A stretch of DNA of 64,000 nucleotides from positions 6,141,071-6,205,070 of the forward strand of contig NC_084893.1 of the NCBI RefSeq assembly GCF_958979055.1, given 5' to 3'. A program made the position numbers and the translations under genes. Below are positions 39,301 to 55,356 of the stretch, in pieces. This stretch comes from Alnus glutinosa (lineage: Eukaryota; Streptophyta; Magnoliopsida; Fagales; Betulaceae). The notes under the pieces are model-generated. The model did not search any database. It was given only the letters and a program-made list of their open reading frames with translations, and had not been told where the DNA came from. How positions within the stretch are numbered: the stretch's first letter is position 1; every line of letters begins with the position of its first letter.

Positions 39301-41188
39301 CCTCCTTAGAGCACCAACCACCCCTCATACTTCCATATTTGAAATCCACCACCTTTCTCCAAAGAGCATCCCTTTCCAAAGCATATCTCCATAACCATTT
39401 ACCCATCAAAGCTCTATTGAACATAACCATATTTCTCACTCCTAGTCCCCCTGAAACCTTTGAAGAACAAATCGTATGCCACTAACCAAATGAAATTTAA
39501 ATTCATCTCCAATACCACCTCAAAGGAAGTCTTTCTAAAGTTTTTCCAAACAATTTGCTACTCCCACTGGAATAAGGAAGAGAGACAAAAAATACGTAGG
39601 TAAACCCAAAACTTGTATCATCCCTCATAAGCATGGCCCCATATGCCTTTTGCTCTATGTTAGCAAATTGACCAGTAAAGAAAACTGTCCCAACTATAGA
39701 ATCAAGGGCATCAATGCATTAGGTTTCCAAAACTCTAATATTCCAACTGTAAAACTAAATATAACTATTGGATATACAACCTCAATCAAAAGGCAAGGAA
39801 GCCAAAATGCTGCTTCTTACAGGCCACAGAGTAGTACGAGAAGCATGAAGCACATCATGCTAATGGTTTTATCTCTAATAACAAAGAAAACCGCAGCATA
39901 ACAACAGCCCATAAAAGGTTCTTTTTATGAGTAGCAAAAGGTAGAACACATTCACAACTTACAGTTATACTTGATGACGGTCTCACCATAATTTTAAAAC
40001 AGAATCCAGATACTGAGATGAAGAAACACAAGTTGCAGAATGATGCAGCTTATATATATAAGTATCAATTATAATATAAAGTTTATTGAGAAATCAGCGT
40101 GAACTAGAGAGTTTTATGATGCAGCTTTATTTAAACCCTTTACCTAAAGCTGAAAAGGACACAGGTAACACTATTGTTGACTTGGACGACCTTTTCAAAA
40201 CTAATTGCATGTTCACTAAAGACTTGAGATTTAGAAGTTAGAACAGCACAAAGAAAACTATATATAATTTGCACCACCTAAAAAACAAAAAGAACAAAAG
40301 ATTAAGATACCAGGTTATGAACTTGATGATACCATCCACTAGGCACAAAGATTATTTCATTCTGTTCTTGAGTGCACTCCAACCAGATAGCCTACACCAT
40401 GAACATAAAATACAACACATGAACACACGCAGAAGTCTTAAGAGAACTTAAAAGGCTACTGGAAGATCTAGTCTGGCAAGTTACCTCCTTAAAACCAGGA
40501 AATTCTTTTTCACTGACATCATCAAATATATTATATACAGAACTCTTCATGTTTCTGAATGGAAATTGAAAAGGCAATTAAAATTAACAAGGCCAAAAGA
40601 TGTGCGTCAGTAGAAACTGCCTTCTACTATTATTATTATTTTGTATCAACTATAACTAAACTACAAATAATAAACACACATCAAATATACTATTGAAGTT
40701 GACATAAAATTAGCAAGTGTACGAGACGGACCTAAGGTCAAATGACCTAATTCTTTCCCCTCCCCACATCATTCCACACAATCCACTGGATCAGTTGGAT
40801 TTGTCAACATGAGCAGTCCAAAGCAAAGGCCAACACATTCGCTATGGTTCTAATGATGTGCGTCAGTAGAAACTGCCTTCTACTATTATTATTATTTTGT
40901 ATCAACTATAAACTAAACTACAAATAATAAACACAAATCAAATTTACTATTGAAGTTGACATAAAATTAGCAAGTGTACGAGATGGACCTAAGGTCAAAT
41001 GACCTAATTCTTTCCCCTCCCCACATCATTCCACATCCACTGGATCAGTTGGATTTGTCAACATGAGCAGTCCAAAGCAAAGGCCAACACATTCGCTATG
41101 GTTCTAATGTTCATACTAGTTCAAGAAAGGAACATCCTCTGGCAGGCATACAATTCCCCACCCCACCCCCCAAAAGACAAATATATAT

Positions 41189-41235
<47 letters not shown>

Positions 41236-44200
41236 AGAAAATTTAGAAACGCTTACTGAATATCCATCATGAGCCACTGGGTTGGACCCATAAAGCAATA
41301 GGGTGCAAGGTTTTGGCATACAGAGGTTGATCAAACTTACATATCATGTTCAGATCGATAATGACACTCAATGAAACAGAAAATAGGCTCAGAATAGGCA
41401 CTGACAAAAGAAAATCTAAGATTATTCATATGCCACTGACTATAACTGCACAATGCCTCAATAAGACAACTACATAATATTGCTTCCCAATTTTTATCAC
41501 ACCCTCATGCTATATACTTTCAGAAAAAATATGCAGTGATCAAAGTTTTAGTAGTTTATACTATGGTATTATAATCATCAACCTGCTAGATGTAAAGAAC
41601 AGACAGTAGCCAAAAGAAATATTGTAAAGGCAGATTATTGTAAAGGAATAGACAAAGTGGCCAAGGTAGCTGTCAGTTGCAACTGATATCATGAGAAAGT
41701 GGATAAACATCTAAGCTTGCTATAACAGTTAATTACTGGGTAAAAATGGAAAATTCCAACTTATTTATGGTTGCTAATCCACGCATGGAATATAGAATAT
41801 GTCTGATTTGATATATTTTTTGGATAAGTAATTGCAATAATATAAAAAAGCGCAAAGGGGCGCAACCCTTATACACGGGAAGTATACAAGAGAACCCCTA
41901 ACAGGGATGAACAGAGAATAAATTTAAAAATTCAACATAAGTAAAAGAGCTCAAACTATGATGGGGCGCTATCCAAAAATATATGTCTGATTTGATATAT
42001 AAAGTTACTATATTGGACAAGAATTATTTTCATGCCTGTCAAACACCAGATTGCATTGAGAAGGAGACAGAAAAAGCCATTGTTTCTTCCCACACACATT
42101 TGCTGACCAACTATATGACCTGAAAACATCAGCATGAAGGGGAGTCCAAGATCCTGCATGAAAAATTATAAATTAGGTAACTGCCCATGGGATATACATT
42201 TTAAGATAGAAAGGACAACCAGTTCTCTCTGTTGAAAGGAAGCATAAAGTTTTTTGTCCCCTTAAAATAAGTGGAATATAAACTACATAATATGTGTCTA
42301 CCAAGAATGAGAAATTTGTTATGTTGGTGCTCAAACCTTTTGCTCCCATGTAAACAAAACGATAGTCAGAGCAACTTATTTCATTATTCGCTTGATAAGT
42401 GTCAGGATCCTTATGCATACGATAATTGTCGAGATACAGATTGAGCCAATCATCACAGAAAAACAATGGAGTATTGTACGCTAAATATTCTGGGTACTCC
42501 TGAGCATCAGATTAAGAGGATAAAGGCCACAAATCAGGTTACTGAGCTAACAATAATCCAATATATACCCTAAGATGCAACAAACTGACACAGGCAAAGT
42601 GACACTGCACTACCAAATTAAATGGTGAAATTGAAAAATAACTCTTTACAAGGGACAAAATAATGACTCAAAGGTTTGATTAATACGGATGGCTGAATTT
42701 TAATGCTAACAAAGCGAAGTCTGTGCAAATACTTATCCATGATTCCATGATCAGATGCATATTAGCAGACTTGAGAAAGAACTATATTAAGATTTCACTT
42801 TCCATCTTTGTATGAATAGACCACACTCCTTGCAGCTAAATCATTACGAAAGTACAGTGTTCAAAAGGGCATTGCAGCTTATTTTACTCAAAACCACATA
42901 AATGGATCATAGCAAATTTGACTCTAGTATGCTGACACATACAAACCTGGAGCAACCTTTGTGTGACATACTAATTACAAAAATAATGTAAAGAAATTTC
43001 ATGATATGCCTAGAAAAGGTCTTAAAAGTAAAGAATGCACGTAACAACATGCCAAAACTTTCTACATCTCTTTTTCATAGTTCTTAAATTACTTGGTCTT
43101 GTTTACCTAATAATAAAAGTTGCTAGCATGATACAGCTATGTCTCTATGCCTTAATTTCTAGCAAATTAATCATTGAACAACCGTAATGACTCGGCCACT
43201 TGAAAACCATCTCACGATTAAACACTAGTGCAGCCAATTTACTGTGTAAGTTGACTAAATGTCTATCAAGTTGAAGTTTTACCAAACCAACTTAAAATTG
43301 ACTTATATTCATACTTGTAGGTGTAAGGTAAGCAGAAAATTTGACAAAACAAATTACTGGCACACCTTCACAAAATGCCAATCCTTTAAGTATAGCACAG
43401 GATGGCCATCACTCTGATTTGTTGAAGCACTACCCAGCTCCTGCAATGAATTCTCCAGCCAGTGGTCAACGAACTCTGAAACAGACATCTCCACTCTTTT
43501 CTGATCTGTGAAATCTCTAGTACCACAGTCTGCGACCTATAAGTGCCAAAGTAACAAGTGAGTTCAAGTGAGAATAATCTGATTTATCAATGAAAAACTA
43601 GCATGCTGTAGATTTTATATTTTTATTTGATATTAAACATGGCTAGTATCATAATATATAATCACAAAACATGATTAGTAATCAACGAGTCAACAAATTC
43701 TTAGACAGATCATATATCAGACTTGACACTACAAGGGTTAAAAAAACAATTTTAAAGAAAGGAAATTACTCAACAAAGTTTAATCTTTTTCTCCATTCTT
43801 CCTAAGAATCAAAATGAAGTATACTTTTCTCTTGCTTTTCCATAAACTTATAGTTCAAACTCTTTTATGATGAATAATGATTTATTGAAAGAAAAAGGCA
43901 AAGCCCTTATACACGAAAAGTATACAAAAGAGAAATACCCTACAAGCAACTAAAATCTAAAAAGGAAACAAGATCTAAAAGACTCTAAGAAGAGAAATTT
44001 GGAACATAGACTACAGCCCAAACCAAAAGATATCTCAAAACAAAGATTTTAAACAAAGCACATTGGACTCGTAATCCTCAAAGAGACACCGATTCCTTTC
44101 TCCCTAAATGCTCAACATAAGGAATGCAAAAATAACGTTCCCAATAGCCTCTTTGGGATGTCCCCACCCTTAAGTTTTCCAACAATAAAGGAGCTCTAAG

Positions 44201-45782
44201 ATGTTGCACGGCATAACCCACGAAACTCTAAGCAAATTGAGAACCAAGTGCCAAAGATCACTAATGTACTCACAATGAATGAGAAGGTGATTAATGGTGT
44301 GACGTCCCACATCGCCTGGGAATGAGGATGTGCTTATATGTATAAATGCATCATTTATGATACAACGCGTTTTAAAACCGTGATGGTCATGAACCTATCA
44401 GAATTCCGCAGTTAAGCGTGCTTCTGCGAGAGCAATCCCAGGATGGGTGACCTCCTGGGAAGTCTGATTTGGGGAGCCAAAAGCGGACAATATTGTGTCA
44501 TTGGGGGTGGGTCGTTACAAATGGCATCCTCATTCTTTTTGCATAGGCAACACCAGTTTACAAGAGTGAAACCCCACCTTCTAAATTATCAACCGTGAGG
44601 ATTCTACCAAAGCTGTCGTCTTTGTAAAGAAAGCCATGCGGGGCAGGATTAACCTTCTAAGACTTTTTCAGGGGAACAGACAAGGCTCTTCAGACTGTAA
44701 AGATTTATAATACCTTTTCACTTCAAAGCCATGATCTAGCTGGGTTCCAAAACATTCAATATGTCTCCCCCAAATGGGTTTTGAGGAGTATAACATATTA
44801 AGAAAAGCGGCAAGCCATTCCAGCTCTCAATCCTGGACTGCCCTCGTGAGAGTCAGATTCCAATGGGTAGAAGTGCCAGAGGAATCCAAGTATTCTGAAA
44901 CCAAGACCTCTTTGTTCAAACTCTATGTATACTACATATGATTGTCCTTGGAAATACAAACGATTCAGAGCATTTGGTGAACGATCTTTTGGCTCAGGTT
45001 CGACATAGTTGTTGGCTGCAGTACTCTCTCCAATTCATTGCATTTAGGCGCAAGCACAACTGACAGACATGGGTGGGCACACTTGCACACACATTCTGGT
45101 TTGCTTTCTCTTAGTCATGGTCTCCAATAGCATCATAGGAATTACAAAAAATAAAAATAAATAAAAGGTAGGCTCACATACCTCTTACGCTTTTCAGCAA
45201 CTAACACAAGCTCTAAAATAAAATAAAAAATATAGAAAATAAAAAAAAATCTGTATAGACAATGGTCATGCCCAAAATTTTGAAATTTACATGCTCCATT
45301 TCGTTACTTTAACTAGCAGGACAACAAAACTAAAAAATCATATTCAAGACCTCATATTTTTTGTCATCTTAAAACTATGTTTGGTATATAAAGGAATAGA
45401 AAAAGGAAGAGTGAACTCCAAACAGACCATCGTGGCAAATCAAAAGAGATAAATAAACCCATCATTCCACTGAATTATTTCACTGCAATGGCAATAAACC
45501 ATAAACGAATAAGGGTAACCAAAAAAAAAAAGAACTTGCACATGTGATCAGCTAGCTATTGAACAATAGTACCTGAACTCTGGATTTCCCAAAATGGGTT
45601 GAGAAGAATTGGAGATTGGGCTTTCCATTATCAAAGACCCAGTCTTTACAAGCCTTCCAATCATCCATGAGACCCGTCAGCACCACAGGCTGGTTCTTTT
45701 CCAAATATTTCTGCACAAACTCACTGTAACTGACTTCTTTCCCATTCACCTTCTCTATGTGACCCCCAATTTCGATACCCAT
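36390..45782 (-). CDS. JMJ20: JmjC-domain 2-oxoglutarate/Fe(II) dioxygenase, JMJ20/JMJD4-like
   Basis: Nine - strand exons join in frame: 45782-45573, 43536-43366, 42499-42337, 42153-42036, 40554-40485, 40391-40311, 38538-38482, 38388-38277 and 36871-36390, giving 487 residues. The protein opens MGIEIGGHIEKVNGKEVSYS and QPVVLTGLMDDWKACKDWV, typical of the JMJD4/JMJ20 branch. The JmjC metal site is complete: His188-x-Asp190 (WTPLHADVFRSYSW) and His266 (IIFVPSGWYHQV). The C-terminal 200 residues are helical (EYIEDIRDICDDFEGLCQRN; FLDMRETLDDPRFLHL). The Arabidopsis relative JMJ20 (At5g63080 from memory) acts on histone arginine methylation in seed germination, while animal JMJD4 hydroxylates eRF1; either role is inference. 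Intron 4 has a GC donor (GACAG|GCATGA). Introns 1, 4 and 8 hold retroposons and a tandem duplication, stretching the gene to 9.4 kb. Confidence 0.9.
38862..39480 (-). mobile_element. LINE fragment in JMJ20-like intron 8-equivalent region upstream of exon 9 side
   Basis: This piece lies in intron 6 of the model (between the exons at 40311 and 38538). The - strand reads RNMVMFNRALMGKWLWRYAL ... LWRKVVDFKYG ... YEIGNGSKVLFWHD, the standard post-reverse-transcriptase region of plant L1-type LINEs, then jumps by deletion to CVSRERNARCFEDCE and ends at FILNL. The 3' end (about 38960-38862) has the tail CGCAAAGCAGCGCAAC seen also at 41817-41980. It is internally deleted and inactive, and antisense to nothing else: it shares the host gene's orientation. 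Confidence 0.8.
40599..41109. repeat. Tandem duplication (unit 256 bp) in JMJ20 intron 4
   Basis: The segment 40599-40854 is followed at once by a second copy (40855-41109) with about 97% agreement by eye. Both start GATGTGCGTCAGTAGAAACT and end CGCTATGGTTCTAATG. The second copy lacks a few bases near CCACACAATCC and has single-base changes. The duplication is intronic and young. Confidence 0.9.
41817..41980 (-). mobile_element. LINE-derived short insertion with 20-bp target duplication
   Basis: About 164 bp flanked by a perfect 20-bp direct repeat starting ATATGTCTGATTTG (41797-41816 and 41981-42000). The insert carries the LINE tail words AAGCGCAAAGGGGCGCAACCC and TATACACGGGAAGTATAC also found at 38880-38930. 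It is a 5'-truncated retroposon in intron 4. Confidence 0.85.
44298..44519 (+). mobile_element. Cassandra-like solo LTR carrying 5S rRNA-like sequence
   Basis: A 222-bp unit begins TGTGACGTCCCACATCG and ends GTGGGTCGTTACA, flanked by a perfect 5-bp duplication AATGG (44293-44297 and 44520-44524). Its middle (see the separate entry) is 5S rRNA-like, the hallmark of Cassandra TRIM retrotransposons. It sits inside the LINE fragment, so it landed there later. Only one LTR remains, with no primer site or interior, implying recombination between LTRs. Confidence 0.88.
44381..44463 (+). pseudogene. 5S rRNA-like segment within the Cassandra-like LTR
   Basis: The words CCGCAGTTAAGCGTGCTT and AGGATGGGTGACCTCCTGGG, which are the A-box and C-box parts of the plant 5S internal promoter, occur with about the right spacing. 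The 5' third of a real 5S gene is replaced by LTR sequence and single bases differ. It is a captured promoter within a retroelement, not a functional ribosomal gene. Confidence 0.85.
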
Positions 45783-46473
45783 TTTTGGGCTAAACCCCAA
45801 AAAAATAAATAAAATTGAAAAGCTGAAATTAATTTGCGGATTTCTGAGTGTTTTGTAGGAAAACAGAGTGAAGAAAACTTCTGAACCTTCGCTATCACGC
45901 ATTCGAGTTATGCTCCGTTGTTTCTTTTTGTACGTTTTGGGCTGGGCTGGGCCAGATTCGACCCAATAGTAAAACAACTGTTCCGATCATAAACCGTTTT
46001 CGTTTTTTCTTTTTCTTTTTCTTTTTATTGAAACCGTTTTCAAATCCAGCGGTTTACATATACTCCTTGCAAATTACCAATTGTGGGACTCAAGTCCTGC
46101 AAAAATACAAAAATGGCCATACAAAAATTTTAATAAGACAAAAGTATCCTTATAAAATTTTTTAAAAAATAAAAAATACAAATATTAAAAAATGACAAAG
46201 ATTTCCTCTAAAATGGGCTCCAACCCAATCTATAAAGATGTTATGTGTTCATTTCACATGTAAAAAATACATATTTTTTAAATAGTAAGGACAAACACAT
46301 GCTTTTTAAATAAAATTTATTTCAACTTTATCCTTGCTATTTAAAAAAGGATAGAAATTAGCAACAAACTGGTTTGTACCTAATTTTTACGAGCTAATAT
46401 AATAAAGTAACATGTGTTTTTAAAACATATGAGAAACATATATATATTTTTTTATTAATGCTATTACAAAAAC

Positions 46474-46778
46474 TGTCCCACATTGCTAAGAGATCCTTGT
46501 CTTGTAGACTTTATAAGGCATGGACATCCCTCCTCTCTCAAGGTGTCTTTTGAGAGTGAGTAAGGCCCATGGACTTTTACATGATATCAGAGCAGGTTCT
46601 TTTGACAATGATGGGCCTTGTCCTCCCGTTGTTGAACATGTGTTTGGCCAAAGATGCCACACGTGAGGGGGCGTGTTAAAGTGTCCCACATTACTAAGAG
46701 ATCCTTGTCTTGTAGACTTTATAAGGCATGGACACCCCTCCTCTCTCAATGCGTCTTTTGAGAGTGAGTAAGGTTACA
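46474..46778 (+). mobile_element. TRIM retroelement (305 bp), intact target duplication
   Basis: Two terminal repeats, 46474-46581 (108 bp) and 46682-46778 (97 bp), both begin TGTCCCACATT and end TTACA. A primer-binding site TGATATCAGAGCAGG follows the first directly, and a purine tract (GTGAGGGGGCG) lies before the second. The flanks are perfect AAAAC copies (46469-46473 and 46779-46783). The second repeat lacks about 11 bases near its end. There is no coding capacity. Confidence 0.85.
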
Positions 46779-47472
46779 AAAACATGTAAATAATACATAC
46801 TATTAAAAAAAAATATGTGTTTCTCATATGTTAATAGATACTTGACAATGTATTAAGTTAATTTTATAAGAATTAACTATAAACCAGTTTATACCTAATT
46901 TATGTCCATTTTATTATGGACCAATATTTCAATCTTAACTAATTCAATTTAATTTAAAAGTAAACCAAATCAAACCCCTGACCATATCATATTTTATTAT
47001 GTGATATTTGAGAATTATTGTATATACCTTGATATAGGTGGGAGATAACCTATGTTTGATAGTTTAGGAGTATTTACAACTAACCACTTAAAATTCTTAT
47101 ATGTATTTGAGTAATGCTATTCTTCACATCTATTTATCATATTGAGTGACATGACGTGTGTTAAGTAATTTATTGTATTAACTACTTAAAAAAAGAAAAG
47201 AAAAATGAAAGTCACGTAAAATACGTCAAGTCAATAGTGTGAAAATTGATGTGATAAATGGGTATGAATAGTAACTCTTAAACCATTCACATTTCACAAT
47301 GATCTCTTCATAATTTCGCTAAATTTAACTCAAAAATCTACTTTAAGAGTTTTAGCCCGTCGCTTTTTTAAACTATTAAACAACAATCTCTCTAAATGTT
47401 TATCTACTTTAAATAAATACTATTTTTTAATCGTTTACAATAACTACCATGAATGCTATTATCTTTAAATAA

Positions 47473-47977
47473 AGGGTTAAAGACATATTTGGTACCTGTG
47501 GTTTAAAAACTTTATTTTTTGGTACTTTAGTTTCATTCTGCTTCATAGATGGTACTTGATTTTTGGGAAAAGACTGACTTGGTACTTCCATCTACTTTTT
47601 TGTCCAAATTTTAACAAATTGTCATGTGTCAACCAATGAGGGTTGACAGTTGGCACAATATAAAAAATTAAAATTAATAAAAATTTAAAAAATAAAAATA
47701 TTAAAAACTTTTTTTTTTTAAAAAAAAGGGTGGCCCTTGGTGGTGGCCAAACAATCTCCAATGGCCAAAACCCTCCATTTTTTATTTTTCTTCTATTTTT
47801 GGCTCTTAGGTGGGCCACAGGGGTGGTCGAAAGGCCAAAACCCTCTATTTTTTTTTTCTTCCTATTTTTGGCATTTAGGGGTGGTTCGGCCACCCCGAGG
47901 CGGCCAAGAGGGAGGCTGAGAGCCTCCCCTTGGCTAAAATGGAGGTGACTAACCATTATTTTGTCCATAAGAGCCAC

Positions 47978-48008
<31 letters not shown>

Positions 48009-48259
48009 ATTTTTAAAAATTTTATAATATATTTTTTTAAGTTTTATTAATTTTTAAAGATTTTTATTTTTGATATTGTGTCACATGTAAACCCTTATTG
48101 GTTGACAAGTGGCAGTCCGATAAAATTTAGACGAAAAAATAGACAAATGTATCAAATCAGTCTTTTTCCAAAATTCAAGCACCATTTGTGAAGCGAAATG
48201 AAACTAAGGTACCAAAAAATATAGTTTTTAAACCACAGGTACCAAATATATCTTTAACC
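47473..48259. mobile_element. Foldback MITE of Mutator type (787 bp), 9-bp target duplication
   Basis: The arms of about 180 bp are mirror images (AGGGTTAAAGACATATTTGG at the left; its complement at the right), flanked by perfect TTTAAATAA copies (47464-47472 and 48260-48268). The core holds GGTGGCC and GGCCAAAACCCTC words in tandem, which yield overlapping artificial open frames. It belongs to the same structural class as the elements at 18338 and 30475. Confidence 0.85.
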
Positions 48260-48647
48260 TTTAAATAAATATTATTTTTCTCTATTTTGGTACGGTTTGC
48301 AAAAAATATTATTAGAACAATTATAACAGTGTATTTTTTTATTTTCAGTCTAGAGAGAAAATCTAACAAATGTTATACAGAGTTTGTTATATTAGCGTAT
48401 TTGTGATTTTTCTTAAAAATATTAAAATAAAATATATAAAAAGGCAATTGTGAGTGTTCTTAGTAGTCTCAAATACACCATCGATTCTTTATAATTTTCT
48501 TCGATCGTTTGGATTTTAATCATGTAATTTGGTTTGGTTTAGAAATTGCAGAAGATTCTAATATGATTTTAACAATTTTCTTTTAAAAATGATTTAAAGA
48601 ATTATATATGCCGTAATAATATAGGAATTGTACAGAATTCTGAGAAT

Positions 48648-48742
48648 CCGGTACCCGGTACCCGGTACCCGGTCTGGTTACCCGCACCGCCAAAGAAGTC
48701 CTAGTCCTACTCTTACTAGAACTGTCTCCCTTTCTATAAATA
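48648..48742 (+). promoter_or_regulatory. CDC48 core promoter: heptamer repeat and TATA box
   Basis: A 7-bp unit CCGGTAC is repeated 3.7 times at 48648-48673, giving three overlapping GGTACC palindromes. A TATA box (TATAAATA) lies at 48735-48742, about 100 bp before the ATG, followed by a CT-rich initiator zone and a short GA-rich 5' UTR. The second CDC48 copy loses homology exactly at the TATA box, where it reads GATAAATA. Confidence 0.65.
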
Positions 48743-48840
48743 TCTCCCTCTCTTTCTCTACCTCACCGAAGTCTTCGTTAACTCACAAAGTTTAGTACTT
48801 GTCGAAGACGAAGAACAGAGAGAGAGAGAGAAACCAAACC

Positions 48841-54093
<5,253 letters not shown>

Positions 54094-54639
54094 ACTGAAG
54101 CCCACTGCGTGTTTTAGGTTCTGCAGTTGAGGCGTTACATCCACAGCCATGACAATATTCACATTTCATATGTTTATTTCAGCAAGGAATAGTTGTAATC
54201 TTTAGCAGTTTAGGCGTTGATTTTTCTCTATGTTCTTTTTTTTGTTATGCAAGAGTTCTATAACTCTTTTTCTTTTTCTTTTTTGTTATTTTATAATATA
54301 AAATAAAGATTTTTAAGAAGACCATTATATTTATTTATTTATTGTTGATAATTATGTTATTTCAAACTAAAACTTGGAATGGAAAGAATATATAAGTAAA
54401 AGGAAAAAAACCTTTCAAGCTGACTGTAATAATGGTAATACAGTTTACCAAAAGCGTTGCTCTTATAAATTGCATACTAAATAGATCTTGAACAAAACCA
54501 GTTTGCATTTTCAATTGGTAATTTAGTTAAAGCAATCCAAGCTCTAGTTATTTAGTGAAAATTACAACATAAGAAATGCAAACAAAGAGTGAGAGCCTCA
54601 AAACAACCAGAAATCAATGCAATAAAACCTAAAATTATT
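54094..54639. other. 3' UTR of CDC48 and short spacer
   Basis: The T-rich 3' UTR carries AATAAA-like words near 54300. AT-rich spacer follows up to the junction at about 54640, where neprosin 3'-flank homology begins. No gene is present. Confidence 0.5.
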
Positions 54640-54698
54640 GAGAATTTGTAAAAATGGAATTTTGCAGGAAAACTTTTATAAACCAGATTAAGGCCTAA

Positions 54699-55310
54699 GA
54701 GCATCTCCAACAATGAAAGTTAAAATAGTTGTTGAAAAAGTATAACTCTCTACTTTAACTACTGTCATATATTCTCTCCAACAATTCACTCTCTACTTTT
54801 TTTAAATATTATTTTTTAATCATTTTCTTATTATTTTTTTTTTTTCATTTCTCTCACTCTCCGGTCTCCCCCAACCCGTCTCCCCAATCCCAACAGAGCC
54901 GAGCGATTACTGTTCGACTTCTGGCGCCCGTCATCGTGGACTAGTACTGCCTCATCGCCCTCCTCGCCTTCCTCATCGTTTTCGCCTTCTACCAGTACTT
55001 GGAGGATCGGCGTGTGCGCCTTAAGCTCGTCTCATCCGGGAAGCCGCTGGCGCAGTTCGAGACGCCTCTGCTGCAGGGGAAGACCCTCGGAGGAGGGGGA
55101 TGTGGTCGGTGGCGAGGATTGGTGGGGTTGTGCTCTTCAGGGTGAACTCGGTCATCGGGTACCTGTTGATGCCGGTGGTTATGTCCTTCAACGGAGGGGT
55201 CTTCGTGGCTGTGGTGCTGGGCCTCGCGGATCTCCCGAATCCATCTCTTCGGTTATGTCCTTCAACAGGGAGGGACGAAGAGGGCCGGAGAGCCATTAGA
55301 GAGAGACGAA

Positions 55311-55356
<46 letters not shown>

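Larger units (their letters stand above)
43862..44990 (-). mobile_element. LINE 3' fragment (zf-RVT region) in JMJ20 intron 1
   Basis: Read on the - strand and with the solo LTR at 44298-44519 removed, the sequence continues as GFTLVNWCCLCKKNEDA-INHLLIHCEY...LW, the zinc-binding reverse transcriptase domain found near the 3' end of plant L1 LINEs. It ends with GTATACTTTTCGTGTATAAG and a CAATAAATCATTATTC tail near 43862. Frameshifts and stops show that it is dead. Confidence 0.75.
45783..48647. other. Divergent intergenic region between JMJ20-like and CDC48 genes
   Basis: The JMJ20 5' UTR and promoter lie just above 45783. The rest consists of the TRIM at 46474-46778, the foldback MITE at 47473-48259 and AT-rich spacer. 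No gene is seen; open frames in 47540-47980 lie inside the MITE core. Confidence 0.5.

Noticed and set aside
44381..44463. A functional 5S rRNA gene
   Set aside because: The 5' third is not 5S sequence and the unit has LTR ends with a 5-bp target duplication; it is part of a Cassandra-like LTR.
47543..47977. Open frames of 60-144 codons on both strands
   Set aside because: They lie inside the core of the 787-bp foldback MITE with repeated GGTGGCC words.
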